Shown here piece by piece: positions 1 to 9,371 of a stretch of 64,000 nt of DNA. A program made the position numbers and the translations under genes. A model generated the notes under the pieces. That model worked only from the letters and a program-made list of their open reading frames with translations. It was not told where the DNA came from and did no database searches. The DNA lies in contig JAHTBO010000002.1 in assembly GCA_019166125.1 (NCBI GenBank), positions 1 through 64,000 of the forward strand. Reading direction: 5' to 3'. The stretch comes from Alcaligenaceae bacterium CGII-47 (GTDB lineage Bacteria; Pseudomonadota; Gammaproteobacteria; Burkholderiales; Burkholderiaceae_B). How positions within the stretch are numbered: position 1 is the stretch's first letter; every line of letters begins with the position of its first letter.

Positions 1-253
<253 letters not shown>

Positions 254-297
254 ATCGGCATCCTCTGCGGGTCACGGGCGAACATCGAGTGGCGTGA

Positions 298-843
298 TCA
301 TTGGCGCACCGACAAGGGGGTGAGGAAGGCGAGCAACTGGGCGAGCGCTCGTGGGGGTGAGCCCACAAAACGTGCGAGCAACGCAGCGGGTAAATCGCCC
401 GTAGGCACCGGGGGCATGAAGCGTGCGCAGGTGGCCCGCCATAGCGGGGTTACGGGAAAGTGATGCGTCCACCAGTGGCGCCAGCGGCCAAGGGTACGCG
501 TCGATACCGCGAGCACCTGGCCGAGCCGGGCCTGTGTGGCTGGGGAGCCAGCGCGCGCACCGCACCGCAGCACCACGGCAAGGGTGAGGTAGACGCGTCG
601 ACCCATGAAGCGCACCGACTGGGCCGTGCAGCGTTTGCGACAACGGCTACAGCAAAAACTGAAGCGCGATGAACAGTCTTCCCTCGCCTCGCGTGGGCAG
701 CCGCGGGGCTTACGCGGGTAGTTTGCCTGATGCAGCACCCCACCGCACGGGCAGCCAGTGGACTGGCACTCGCGGGCAAGCTCTTGGTCGATGTGCAACA
801 GCAAGGCAAAAAATCTGGGGTCATTCAAAAGGATATGGCACAC
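298..843 (-). CDS. Cysteine-rich conserved hypothetical protein (possible zinc ribbon)
   Basis: The predicted 181-residue protein starts with a GTG codon (VCHILLNDPRFFALLLHIDQ). It carries a CPCGG cluster near residue 31 and a second cluster with RFSFCCSRCRKRC around residues 60-70, which looks like a four-cysteine metal site. A basic stretch, VRFMGRRVYLTLAVVL, follows. I remember similar proteins as widespread, unnamed proteobacterial hypotheticals often found near mobile elements, but I cannot assign a function. The gene lies just inside the flank of the IS3 element. Its Shine-Dalgarno sequence is weak, so the start is uncertain. Confidence 0.5.
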   Translation of the reverse strand: MCHILLNDPRFFALLLHIDQELARECQSTGCPCGGVLHQANYPRKPRGCPREAREDCSSRFSFCCSRCRKRCTAQSVRFMGRRVYLTLAVVLRCGARAGSPATQARLGQVLAVSTRTLGRWRHWWTHHFPVTPLWRATCARFMPPVPTGDLPAALLARFVGSPPRALAQLLAFLTPLSVRQ

Positions 844-930
844 TGGGAGCGTCTCGAGTCTTAGGAAACAAGAGACTCCCCCAAAAGATGTGTTTGTTCA
901 AGCATCTTGAGGGGGATCACCCGCCGACCA

Positions 931-2399
931 TCACGTTACTCGATCAAATCCCCGCCCAACCCCATCAAGATCGCTGATCGTACTCACTAGGTTCTTTACA
1001 TCGACATTGAGCTCTTGCAGCGGCGTGAGGTAGCGATCATGATCAGTTGGCTGCATTGTGGCTGCGAGTTCGGCGAGTTCGGCCAGCACTGTTCCCGCGC
1101 CTCTTGCGTCCTCAGGCTCATGGTTCACGTGCGCTTCGAGGACAGCCTGGCCAATCCACCAAGGCTGCCCGCGCACACCAGTAGCGCGGAGCAACTGCAC
1201 CTGCTCAGGTTCCGGCTCACGGAACAATACTGCGTCCGCAGCGATTAATATACGCCAGCGTTCGCGGACTGCTCCCCCAAGTTGAGCTTCAATCTCACGC
1301 CAACGTTCAATGAAGTCAAAGCCAAAATTCTCGAAGCGCAATACGTCATCTAGGCTTGACGTAGTAATCCAGGGACTCCAACTATCGAGACCCCCGTGCC
1401 CATCGCCGTGTGTTTCCCATACTTGCTCCACCAATGCTGTTGCTGCTTCGCGGACACGGTCTGCCTGATTCGTTTCGATAGCAACTTGTAGTAAAAATTT
1501 CGGCGCTACCGTCGGATTACGGCCACCTGCTACACCCGGGACCGCGGACATGAATGCCTCGAGTGGATCGAGAACGCTCTCATAGGCGACCGTATTGCCA
1601 GCGCGCGCCCGATGTAGCGAAAGCATGGCGCGCATCTCAGCGAGCGAAGCGAGAGTACGGTCGCCAGCTTGCGTGTCTTCGCTCACCCGACGCTCAAGGA
1701 CCTCAATTACACACAGGACATCGCTCCAGCGCTCCAGCGCTCCAGTAGCATCGCGTAAACATAAGCTTCGTGGAACACGTCTGCATGTCGCGCCCTTGGC
1801 AGCGTGCGGATTAAATCATCCAGAATATCCGGGTCTAATTTCCCGGCGACACGCTCCTTGCCTGCAATGATCGCGTGCGGCCATGCCCAGTTTGGATAGA
1901 GCATACGCGCCCGTGCGGCCTGTACTGCGGCGTTTTCTTGATAGGTTCCTAGCACTCGAAACAGCGCGTTAAAGACCGACGACGATGGGCATTCGTGCGC
2001 GAGCGCCTCTTTGAATAGAGCGTCGACGCGCGCACGCCGTTCGGTGGCCCGCTGAGAAGCCGCAGCGTTTCCGAACCCATGCATACGCCGCCCGTAATTC
2101 CCGCCGAGCACCCAAGCAAGAAGTGCCAGTGCCTCTGGGTGCGACCCCACATTCGCCTCGCTCAGTAACGCTTCGGCGCCGTTGTCATCACCCTCCAGCC
2201 CCAAGCAGAAGCCATGCTTCGCTCGCTCACGGGGCGAAGGATCTGCGACCGTGGCATAAAGGGCGGCAGCTTCGCTATAGTTCTGCGCGTAGAGGAAGCG
2301 ATCCGCTTCAGGCCACCATGCCGCCGCCGGTGTGCTGGCCTCGCGAGCAGTAAGAATCTCGGCCAGATCTGGTGTGGGAGTCACGCAGCCTTTACGCAT
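931..2399 (-). pseudogene. TPR-like hypothetical protein split in two by an 8-bp tandem repeat
   Basis: Two consecutive reading frames, 2399-1707 and about 1745-931, look like one gene. The upstream frame (from ATG 2399, MRKGCVTPTPDLAEILTARE) has alanine-rich helical repeats of TPR type, for example YAQNYSEAAALYATVADPSP. It runs into three perfect copies of an 8-bp unit and stops after AMSCV. Removing one 8-bp copy joins LLERWS to DVLCVIEVLERRVSEDTQAG in a single frame of about 486 codons. The downstream half is acidic and unrecognised; it could be started separately from the GTG at 1686. No enzyme motif is visible. The product may be a scaffold or protein-interaction factor. Both halves look well conserved as coding sequence, so the break is recent or reversible. 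Confidence 0.65.
1722..1745. repeat. Three perfect tandem copies of an 8-bp unit (CGCTCCAG)
   Basis: The plus strand shows CGCTCCAG repeated exactly three times at 1722-1729, 1730-1737 and 1738-1745. The repeat lies inside the coding region of the TPR-like gene. Because 8 is not a multiple of 3, the number of copies sets the reading frame: two copies give a continuous gene, three copies give the split form seen here. Confidence 0.9.
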
Positions 2400-2684
2400 G
2401 GCAGATGGCCTCAACGAGGGCTGGTAGTAGGAGCATTGCTGTCTTTTTTGATATTCATTCGAAAAAGGAAAGCCCTTGCGACGAGGTAGAGGAGCATGTG
2501 TGCTTCTAGATCGAAGCAGAGCCATAGTGATTGTAGCCCGGGTCGAAAGCTGCAGAACCTCACAACCCAACATCAGCTGCTGGTTGAAAAACGTCAATCT
2601 ATCGCTTCTGGCTAAGCGTAGGAGCCAGAAGCGGCCTCAAGCTTATATGGTCGACCTTGCCTCAAGAATAGACTTTCTGAAGAG
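2400..2684. other. Gene-free stretch with an 11-bp hairpin
   Basis: No credible gene is seen in these 285 bases. They contain the upstream region of the TPR-like gene and, at 2603-2633, a perfect inverted repeat: CGCTTCTGGCT, nine loop bases, AGCCAGAAGCG. There is no T-run on either side, so a standard rho-independent terminator is unlikely. The hairpin lies near the point where the MFS remnant loses similarity, so it could mark an old insertion or deletion boundary. Confidence 0.55.
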
Positions 2685-3336
2685 CTACTTAGCGCAAAAC
2701 CTGGCAGTACCGCTCTGGAACAGAACTTTAATGTCATTCACCAAGGCCACTGCGCAAATCAATCCGTTGATAAGCGCTAACACCAGCAAGGCATCACGCC
2801 ACCCCCAATGGTCCAATGAGAGCTGCACCAGGGGAATAAACACGGTACTGGCAAATCCACCCCATAGCGTTATTGCGGTAATGCCTGCCCGAGCCTTATT
2901 CGTCCCGACCCGTCGAGCCATTACGGCAAACGCCGGGCTCGTACAGCGCCACTGCCTGTAAGGCGCCAATGCCAGCGATGAGCAGATAAAACCCCAATAA
3001 GCTATCGACCTGCGACCAACAGGCCAGCAATACGCCCGCTGCGAGCGACGCCCCACCCATCAGCACCCTGCCATACCCCTTATCGACAGCAACGCCAACG
3101 AGATAGGCCAAGAGCCCTTCCAGCACCAGGCCCATTGTGGCGACGCCATACACATCGGTCTTGGACCAGCCCAACTCAGCCATCATCGCTTCGGCAATTA
3201 AAGGAAAGCTGTAGTACAACGATCCCCATGCGCATATTTGGCCAATACCGAGGGCTATGGTGAGCCCGCGCGGATTGTCTGCGGTTTCTGGGGAACTGCG
3301 GGAGGCTCCCAGCGTATTAACCTGACTATTAGCCAT
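2685..3336 (-). pseudogene. MFS transporter, frameshifted and C-terminally truncated
   Basis: The frame starting at 3336 encodes a typical first half of a major facilitator protein (LTIALGIGQICAWGSLYYSF, then WSKTDVYGVATMGLVLEGLL and further membrane helices). It shifts frame in the GGG run at 2935-2937. One base fewer there would continue ALYEPAFAVMARRVGTNKAR and helices 5-6 in the lower frame, ending at 2685. Only about 200 of the usual 390-420 residues remain. It lies 12 bases downstream of the arsO-like gene on the same strand, so a role in exporting an arsenic species was possible, but the substrate is inference. The present copy cannot make a working transporter. Confidence 0.75.
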
Positions 3337-3348
3337 GTCACATTTACT

Positions 3349-4470
3349 TTACGGCTGAGTAAGAGTCTCATCTTGCAGTGCGTGAGCCACCTCAAGTGCC
3401 GTCGCCTTGGCATAACGCATGACACCGATCAGGGTTGCAGAGGCGAAGCCAGTCCATTCGCCATAACCCACTAACCATAAACCAGGTACTTTGACCGACT
3501 GAGCTCCGGAAAGCGCAACCTTGCCTTCCTGCGTAACAATACCCAGTGACTCCAGATGCCGCAGTGCCGGACGAAATCCAGTGCACCAAATGACCGCATC
3601 GCATGCCGTCTGCGATCCATCTTGCCAGATCACGCCCTTTTCTGTGAGCTCCCGAAATGGCCGCACAGCATTAAGCACGCCCCGCTCCCGCGCGGCTTTG
3701 ACCGGGGCCACCATCACAACATCGCCTAGCCCACCGGGCGGATCTTGCAGTACCCGCCCTTCTTGCTGCGCTTTCCATTTAGCCGTGGCACGTTAGAACA
3801 GCACCCGACCGTCCTCCTCGTCTGGCAGGAAGATTGGTTCAGTTTGCGTGACCCAAGTGGTTTTGGCCACATGCGATACCTCTGCCAGAATCTGCGCACC
3901 CGAATTACCGCCGCCTACGACAAGTACCTCCTTGTCGGCAAATGGCGCGGCGTTCCTGTAGTGTGCAGAATGCATCTGCAACCCGACATAAGAGGAGCGA
4001 TTCGGATAGGCCGGCACATAGGGATGGCTCCAGGTACCTGTCGCACTGATGACCGCGCGGGCGCGCCACACACCTTGATCCGCATGCGCAACAAAGCCAT
4101 CCCCATCGCGGCGAATATTCGCCGCGAACACAGGTCTTTCTATGGAAAAATCGTAGCGCTTTTCATATTCGGTTAAGTACCCAACGATGTCATCGCGCGT
4201 TGGATAGCCTTCTACAGACGGCATACCCCAACCTGGTAAGGAACTCCACTGGGCAGGAAAAAATAGGCGCAATGAATCCCAGCCATGAACCCACGCGCCT
4301 CCCGGTGCGTAGCCACTATCCAAAAGCACGACGCTCAAAGACGTACGCCTTAAAAAATACGCAACCGCCAAGGCAGACTGGCCGCCACCCACAATCACGA
4401 CATCGTAGACTCGCTCTCGCGTGGTGGCCAACACGTTTTCACCTTGCTGAGTGTGACTTTGCTCTGCCAT
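3349..4470 (-). pseudogene. arsO: ArsO-like FAD/NADPH monooxygenase interrupted by one nonsense codon
   Basis: The gene starts at ATG 4470. It has an N-terminal FAD motif, [19 protein letters not shown], then [14 protein letters not shown] and [15 protein letters not shown], and an NADPH motif, [18 protein letters not shown]. After DEEDGRVLF an in-frame TAA sits at 3793-3795. The same frame then continues as [13 protein letters not shown] and on to [15 protein letters not shown] and [19 protein letters not shown]. The full length would be about 373 codons. Family knowledge: these flavin monooxygenases (ArsO type) accompany arsenic operons, but their exact substrate is poorly defined. A GAA or GAG to TAA change is the simplest cause. 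The second half might start from the GTG/ATG cluster near 3717, but a split flavoenzyme is unlikely to work. Confidence 0.75.
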
Positions 4471-4669
4471 GGGTGTTGTTCCTTATGATTATTGCGTCGC
4501 TAAAGTGCTGCAAGACATGGCTAGCAGGCAACACGCGGGTTGCTTACCCACCTCTAATAGCACCTGTCACATTGAAGTGGGCTTGTGAGGACTCCATTGC
4601 GTTCCATAATAGCGCTGCTCGATCTCTGGCGTGAGCATCAGTGGCTCGAGCGCCCTACCGCACTTGGGA

Positions 4670-5125
4670 CTATTTTCGAGCATCTGGTTTGTTTTTTGTT
4701 TCTTCGAGCAACCGTTTAAAAGGCAAGGAAATCAGGTCGCAGTCAGTTAGTGCCACCGTGTCGCTGGTGTATCGATTTCGGTAAATGCCATCGAACCCCA
4801 GTAAGTCGCTTTTCATCGGAAACGAAAGAACCCGCTCGTCGCCCTCGATATTGCGCAGCACAGTTTTCAGAAAGCCGTATCGCACGATGTAAAGATTGGT
4901 GAGGGTTTGGCCCATCTGAAAAATGAACTGGCCCGCCTTGAGCTGGCAATGCTGAAATGGTAGTGCAGAAGTTTCTTTTGTTTGGTGTTTTGGCGCTAAC
5001 TTAAGTCGCAGCAAATCCAAGATGTCCTGAAGCGAAGAGAGAGACGGCGAGGTCTTTTGTCCTGCTAGGCGCGGGCCGGTTCCGGCCTCCTGATTATCCA
5101 GAGACGTAACAGGGGAGGAACCCAT
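4670..5125 (-). pseudogene. Crp/Fnr-family regulator lacking its DNA-binding domain
   Basis: From ATG 5125 (MGSSPVTSLDNQEAG), which follows a good AAGG ribosome site, the product has only a cyclic-nucleotide-type sensor domain: FQHCQLKAGQFIFQMGQ, LYIVRYGFLKT, SFPMKSDLLGFDGI, DLISLPFKRLLEE. It stops at 4670 after 151 residues. Fnr-type proteins are about 230-250 residues with a C-terminal helix-turn-helix, which is missing here. No N-terminal cysteine cluster for an Fe-S centre is seen. A perfect Fnr box precedes it. A separate, full-length Crp/Fnr gene lies at 33062-33823. The fragment may be dead, or it could act as a dominant-negative dimerisation partner; I favour decay because its neighbours are also broken. 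Confidence 0.65.
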
Positions 5126-5191
5126 ATTGCCTTCCCGGTCGGGTGAGTGAACCGTGATTAAAAATAGCGTATCACATGCTGAGGTATAAAT

Positions 5192-5205
5192 TTGACTTAG
5201 ATCAA
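5192..5205 (-). promoter_or_regulatory. Fnr/Anr-type box, perfect palindrome
   Basis: TTGAC-TTAG-ATCAA matches the Fnr consensus TTGAY-N4-RTCAA. Its centre is about 73 bases upstream of the truncated Crp/Fnr start. A CGCTATTTT segment at 5161-5169 on the minus strand is about where a -10 element would be for a class II site. Confidence 0.65.
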
Positions 5206-5224
5206 GATAGCGCAAGCCGAGCGT

Positions 5225-7807
5225 TCATGGGCACGCTGCCTGGCCGTACACCGGATGCCTGGCCCTCAGCGAGATTTTCCGGATCAACAGCTTGCAGCCT
5301 TCGAGCGTCAGCAGCAGTCCGACGCCCAAGCCGGCAGCCAACAGCATATCTCCCCGGGCGATCGACCCGAAGCCCAATAATTTTTGCGCCGCAGGCAGGT
5401 ACAGGATCAGCGCGGTGACGCCCACCAGCGCCATGGCGACATAAGCGAGCGCCGCGTTCTTGCGGGTGAAAGCGTCACTCAGTGATGCGGAGAACGAGCG
5501 GTTGACCAGGATCAGCGCCACAATCTGAGTGATCAGCGCAAAAAAGATCAGCGTACGCACTTCGACTTCCGGCATTCCTGACCAGGTTTTGACAAAAAAG
5601 ACGGCAGCCAGCATAGCAAAGGCAACACCGCCTTGCAGGAGACTCCAGGCAACCATAGGGACCGAGAACATGCGTTCGGCCGGGTCACGCGGCTGACGCT
5701 CCATGACGTTGTCCTCCGCGCGTTCCGCCTCGAATACGAGCGAACAGACCGGGTCGATCACCATTTCAAGCAAGGCGATATGAATTGGACCAAGAAGGAT
5801 GGGAAAGCCGAAGAACAAAGGTAAAAGCGCCAGTCCCCCAATCGGCACATGGACGGCAAAAATGAAAGCCACTGACTTGCGCATGTTGTCGTAGATTCGC
5901 CGCCCCAAGCGAACGGACTTAACGATGGATCCAAAATCATCGTCAAGCAGAACCATGGCGGAAGCTTCGCGCGCGACATCGGTTCCGCGTCTGCCCATGG
6001 CGACGCCGATATGTGCCGCTTTGAGCGAAGGCGCGTCGTTGACGCCATCGCCGGTCATTGCAACGACTTCGCCCTGGGCCTTGAATGCCTGAACAATACG
6101 CAGTTTCTGCTCCGGCATGATCCGCGCGAAGACGGTGACGATTTTCAGGCGTTGGGCAAGCTGTTCGTCGTCTAGTGTTTCGAGATCGGTTCCGGTCAAT
6201 ACGTCGCCATCGGGGATGCCTGCCTGCATGGCGATCGATCGTGCCGTTGCCGCATGGTCGCCTGTAATCATCACGACGCGAATGCCGGCTCGCTGACATT
6301 CGGTGATGGCGCTCGGGACGGTGGCGCGCAGCGGGTCGGCCAGTCCGACCAGGCCGACCAACGTATAGGTATAGCCGCGCTGAGATTCAGCCCAATTGAG
6401 ATCGGGAGCCGTTGCAGTCGCGACTGCCAACACACGGATGCCGCGTGTGGCCATTTCCTCGACCGCATCCGTCAGCTGCGTGGTTGCTTCCGGCGAAAGG
6501 CGGCACAGGCCCGCAATCGCTTCGGGTGCACCTTTGGCACGAATCTTCAGTATCCCGCCGCTATTCCATATGTTAGACATTGCCAGCAGATCAGGGCGTA
6601 GCCCATAGGTGTGGATTGGCCTACCACTCATTGCACCTGTTCCCACGCCAACGCTGTACGCGTTGTGCAAGGCGATTTCCATCGGATCGGTCGGATCAAC
6701 GGCGCTGGCCAAGGCTGCTGTTTCGAGCAAGTCACGGCAGTCGTTCGAGACGGGCGCTACACCATCCAAGGCTAGTTTCTCACCCGATGGAAGCCAGACC
6801 TCTGCAAGCACCATACGATTTTCGGTGAGGGTACCGGTCTTGTCGGTGCACAGAACTGTTGCCGATCCCAATGTCTCGATGGCCGCCGCGCGCCGAGTAA
6901 GCACACCAACCTTGCCTATCCGCCAGGCGCCCATCGCCATGAATACCGTCAGCACTACCGGGAACTCTTCAGGGAGCATCGACATGCCAACGGCAATCCC
7001 AGCCAGCATCGCCTCGAGCCATCCGCCGCGGAACAGTCCGTAAAGGAGCACAACCATCAGCGCGACCAGTGTTCCCCCGATCGCGCACCAGGTAACGATT
7101 AGGGTTGTCTCGCGCCGCAGGCGGGGCACTTCAGTGTCGAGCCTGGCGAGCGATTCGCCGATTCTACCGATCTCAGTGCGTGCTCCGGTCGCCAGGACGC
7201 GGGCAACCCCGTTGCCGCGCACGATGAGCGAGCCGGAATAAACATAGGGTAGGTCTTCGCCGCCGGGACGCTGTCCGTCATGATGTTCATCATCGCCGGT
7301 AGCCTCAAAAGCCACCACCTTGCTAACTGGCAGGGACTCTCCCGTTAGCAGCGACTCGTCGGCCTGCAGATCGCTTGCCTCGACCAGTACCGCGTCGGCG
7401 GCGATCCGGTCGCCTTGTTCCAGAACGAGCAGATCGCCCCGCACAACCTCACGACCCGCAATACGAATACGTGCGCCATCGCGCACGACGAGCGCACGCG
7501 GCGAGGATAGGTTGCGTAACGATTCGAGTACGCGTTCGGTACGGATTTCCTGGATCACCGTGATAGCGACCGAAAAGCTTGCGAAAACAAGCAAGACAAT
7601 GGCCTCGGTACGGTCACCGAGCAGCAGATAGGCGATGCCGCCGGCCAATAGCAGTGCGAGCATAGGCTCCCGCAAGACTTCGATGACGACGCGAAAGACC
7701 GAACGCCTGCCCGCCTGGGGCAATTCGTTGCGGCCTTCGAGACGCAGCCGCTCGTTCGCTATGTCGGCGGTCAGGCCGCGATGCTGATTGCCGTTGATCA
7801 TCATCAT
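5225..7807 (-). CDS. P-type cation-transporting ATPase (P2-like)
   Basis: This 860-residue ATPase is intact. It has the actuator motif LLTGES, the membrane-4 motif MLPEEFP (about residues 277-283), the phosphorylation site DKTGTLT (Asp about residue 322), then KGAPEAI, MITGDHAATARSIA and MTGDGVNDAPSLKAA, and a set of C-terminal helices. It lacks heavy-metal-binding domains and the CPC motif of P1B pumps. PEEFP sits where Ca2+ pumps have PEALP or PEGLP, so a P2-like divalent cation pump is likely, but the ion is unknown. The start MMMINGNQ at 7807 is chosen because AAGGA lies about ten bases upstream; a start at 7870 has no such site. It stands alone between the fnr remnant and the IS. Confidence 0.85.
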   Translation of the reverse strand: MMMINGNQHRGLTADIANERLRLEGRNELPQAGRRSVFRVVIEVLREPMLALLLAGGIAYLLLGDRTEAIVLLVFASFSVAITVIQEIRTERVLESLRNLSSPRALVVRDGARIRIAGREVVRGDLLVLEQGDRIAADAVLVEASDLQADESLLTGESLPVSKVVAFEATGDDEHHDGQRPGGEDLPYVYSGSLIVRGNGVARVLATGARTEIGRIGESLARLDTEVPRLRRETTLIVTWCAIGGTLVALMVVLLYGLFRGGWLEAMLAGIAVGMSMLPEEFPVVLTVFMAMGAWRIGKVGVLTRRAAAIETLGSATVLCTDKTGTLTENRMVLAEVWLPSGEKLALDGVAPVSNDCRDLLETAALASAVDPTDPMEIALHNAYSVGVGTGAMSGRPIHTYGLRPDLLAMSNIWNSGGILKIRAKGAPEAIAGLCRLSPEATTQLTDAVEEMATRGIRVLAVATATAPDLNWAESQRGYTYTLVGLVGLADPLRATVPSAITECQRAGIRVVMITGDHAATARSIAMQAGIPDGDVLTGTDLETLDDEQLAQRLKIVTVFARIMPEQKLRIVQAFKAQGEVVAMTGDGVNDAPSLKAAHIGVAMGRRGTDVAREASAMVLLDDDFGSIVKSVRLGRRIYDNMRKSVAFIFAVHVPIGGLALLPLFFGFPILLGPIHIALLEMVIDPVCSLVFEAERAEDNVMERQPRDPAERMFSVPMVAWSLLQGGVAFAMLAAVFFVKTWSGMPEVEVRTLIFFALITQIVALILVNRSFSASLSDAFTRKNAALAYVAMALVGVTALILYLPAAQKLLGFGSIARGDMLLAAGLGVGLLLTLEGCKLLIRKISLRARHPVYGQAACP

Positions 7808-8073
7808 GAGACTTGATTCCTTGTGGGAAAGCCCAGCTCTCGCTGCTGCACCCGTCCTCGTCTGTGTCAACTGGCCGATTGATGAAAATGTACACGGAAA
7901 TGTTCAATCTGTCATTGTGTCCTTTGCTCATCACGCAGCGCTGTACGATGCACAACGAGTCTCTTATCCTGCCAAGTCATGAGTGGCCATGGGACAATGA
8001 CTCATCGCTCATCTCATTCACGCAAAGCCTATGACGTCTTCAAACTGGAAGCTAACCCGGTAATCCCCCCTAC
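7808..8073. other. Gene-free stretch between the ATPase and the IS
   Basis: No recognisable gene is seen in these 266 bases. The region must hold the ATPase promoter on the minus strand, but no clear Fnr box or strong -10/-35 pair stands out. A short plus-strand frame from 7979 (MSGHGTMTHRSSHSRK) is cut by the IS end and resembles nothing I know. Confidence 0.5.
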
Positions 8074-8085
8074 ATGGACGCTCCC

Positions 8086-8345
8086 GGTTTGCCAAGCCGT
8101 CAATGAGTATGACATAGGTAAAGATTGCACCCGTACATTCGGACTTTCTCTGTGGTTTTACCACTGTCCCTGATGGAATGTGCTGGCCGGTGCCCCAATC
8201 GTTTTCTCGCACTCATCGTGCAGGGGGGATTTCGGGCTTTGCCGACCAAGGTCTAACCTGTTTGCCATCATCATTGATTACCTGAGCAATCGGTGAACTG
8301 AACTTCTATCAATATTTGGTTCTGCGTTCTCACGGGCCGAGCTGA
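8086..8345 (-). ncRNA. Candidate bridge/seekRNA region of the IS1111 element
   Basis: The 260 bases between the transposase stop and the end repeat contain no gene. In the IS1111 subgroup this position, downstream of the transposase, is where the guide RNA (seekRNA, or bridge RNA) is reported to be encoded. The assignment rests on position and family; I have not folded the RNA or found its guide loops. Exact RNA ends are unknown. Confidence 0.45.
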
Positions 8346-9371
8346 TTACGCTTCAGAGTAATCAGCTCGGAATTCTCTATCATGCGCTAACAGCGCCCAC
8401 ACAATCCGGGCATTTTTATTCGCCAGCGCTACCGTAGCCACGTTCTTATGGCGTCGTGCCAATAGCCGCGCCAACCATGAATTCGCTTGAGGTGGCTTCT
8501 GTCCCGCGCACCGAATAATGGCCCGCCCACCATGAATCAGTAACGTACGTAAATACGTATCGCCGCGCTTGCTGATGCCAAGCAAATTCATCTTCCCTCC
8601 GGTTGAATGCTGTTTGGGAACTAGCCCCAGCCACGCCGCCAGCTGCCGACCGTTAGCGAAACTCTTCGCGTTACCGATCGAGGCCACGAGTGCTGAGGCT
8701 GTAATGGGTCCGATACCTGGAACCTTCTCAAGCTTTCGAGAAAGCTCGTTGGATCGATGCCAGACGTTGATTTGCCGTTCTAACTCATTGACCTGACGAT
8801 CTAAATCCTTCAGATGTTCCAACAAACGCCATATCAGCTCTTGAAACATGCCCGGCAACTCACCCTTAGCCTGATCGAGCAATATCGGCACACGCTGATA
8901 AACGGAGCTGATTCCTACAGGCAATACTAGACCGAACTCACTCAGCAACCCACGAATCTGATTCGCCTGCGCCGTACGCGCTTTGATCAATCCCTGCCTT
9001 ACACGATGCACCGCCAATATGGCTTGCTGCTCAACGTTCTTGATCGGGACAAACCGCATGTTGGGCCGTCGCACCGCCTCGCAAATCGCCTCAGCATCGG
9101 CCACGTCATGTTTATTGGTTTTTACGTAAGGCTTAACGAACTGCGGCGCCATGAGCCGGACCGTGTGGCCTTGCTCCTGAAGTTTACGTGCCCAGTAATG
9201 TGCACTGCCACAGGCCTCCATACCGATCAGGCAAGGCGGCAGATTCACAAAGAACTGGGCCACCTGGGCTCGCCTTAGTTGCTTCCTGAGTATGACCTTG
9301 CCTTGTGCATCCACGCCGTGAATCTGAAACACATCTTTTGCCAGATCAATACCAACAGTTGTAATCTGCAT
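8346..9371 (-). CDS. IS110/IS1111-family DEDD transposase
   Basis: The 341-residue protein has the RuvC-like N-terminal catalytic domain: TTVGIDLAKDVFQIHG with the first Asp, LIGMEACGSAHYWARKL with the Glu, and KTNKHDVADAEAICEA with the remaining acidic residues. The C-terminal domain carries the family signature VPGIGPITASALVASIG, then FANGRQLAAWLGLVP and GISKRGDTYLRTLLIHGGRA with the conserved serine region upstream. Length and motifs are complete, so the enzyme is probably active. IS110 enzymes act with a structured RNA made from their own non-coding end, which for the IS1111 subgroup lies after the gene. Confidence 0.92.
   Translation of the reverse strand: MQITTVGIDLAKDVFQIHGVDAQGKVILRKQLRRAQVAQFFVNLPPCLIGMEACGSAHYWARKLQEQGHTVRLMAPQFVKPYVKTNKHDVADAEAICEAVRRPNMRFVPIKNVEQQAILAVHRVRQGLIKARTAQANQIRGLLSEFGLVLPVGISSVYQRVPILLDQAKGELPGMFQELIWRLLEHLKDLDRQVNELERQINVWHRSNELSRKLEKVPGIGPITASALVASIGNAKSFANGRQLAAWLGLVPKQHSTGGKMNLLGISKRGDTYLRTLLIHGGRAIIRCAGQKPPQANSWLARLLARRHKNVATVALANKNARIVWALLAHDREFRADYSEA

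Noticed and set aside
2603-2633. Hairpin as a rho-independent terminator
   Set aside because: There is no run of T on either strand after the stem, and no intact gene ends there.
2476-2961. Plus-strand 161-codon frame across the MFS remnant
   Set aside because: It is antisense to recognisable MFS sequence, has no family features and appears to be a shadow frame.
3793-3795. The TAA in arsO as a programmed readthrough or selenocysteine-like codon
   Set aside because: TAA is the strongest stop and no recoding signal is seen. The neighbouring MFS gene is also broken, so a plain nonsense mutation is simpler.
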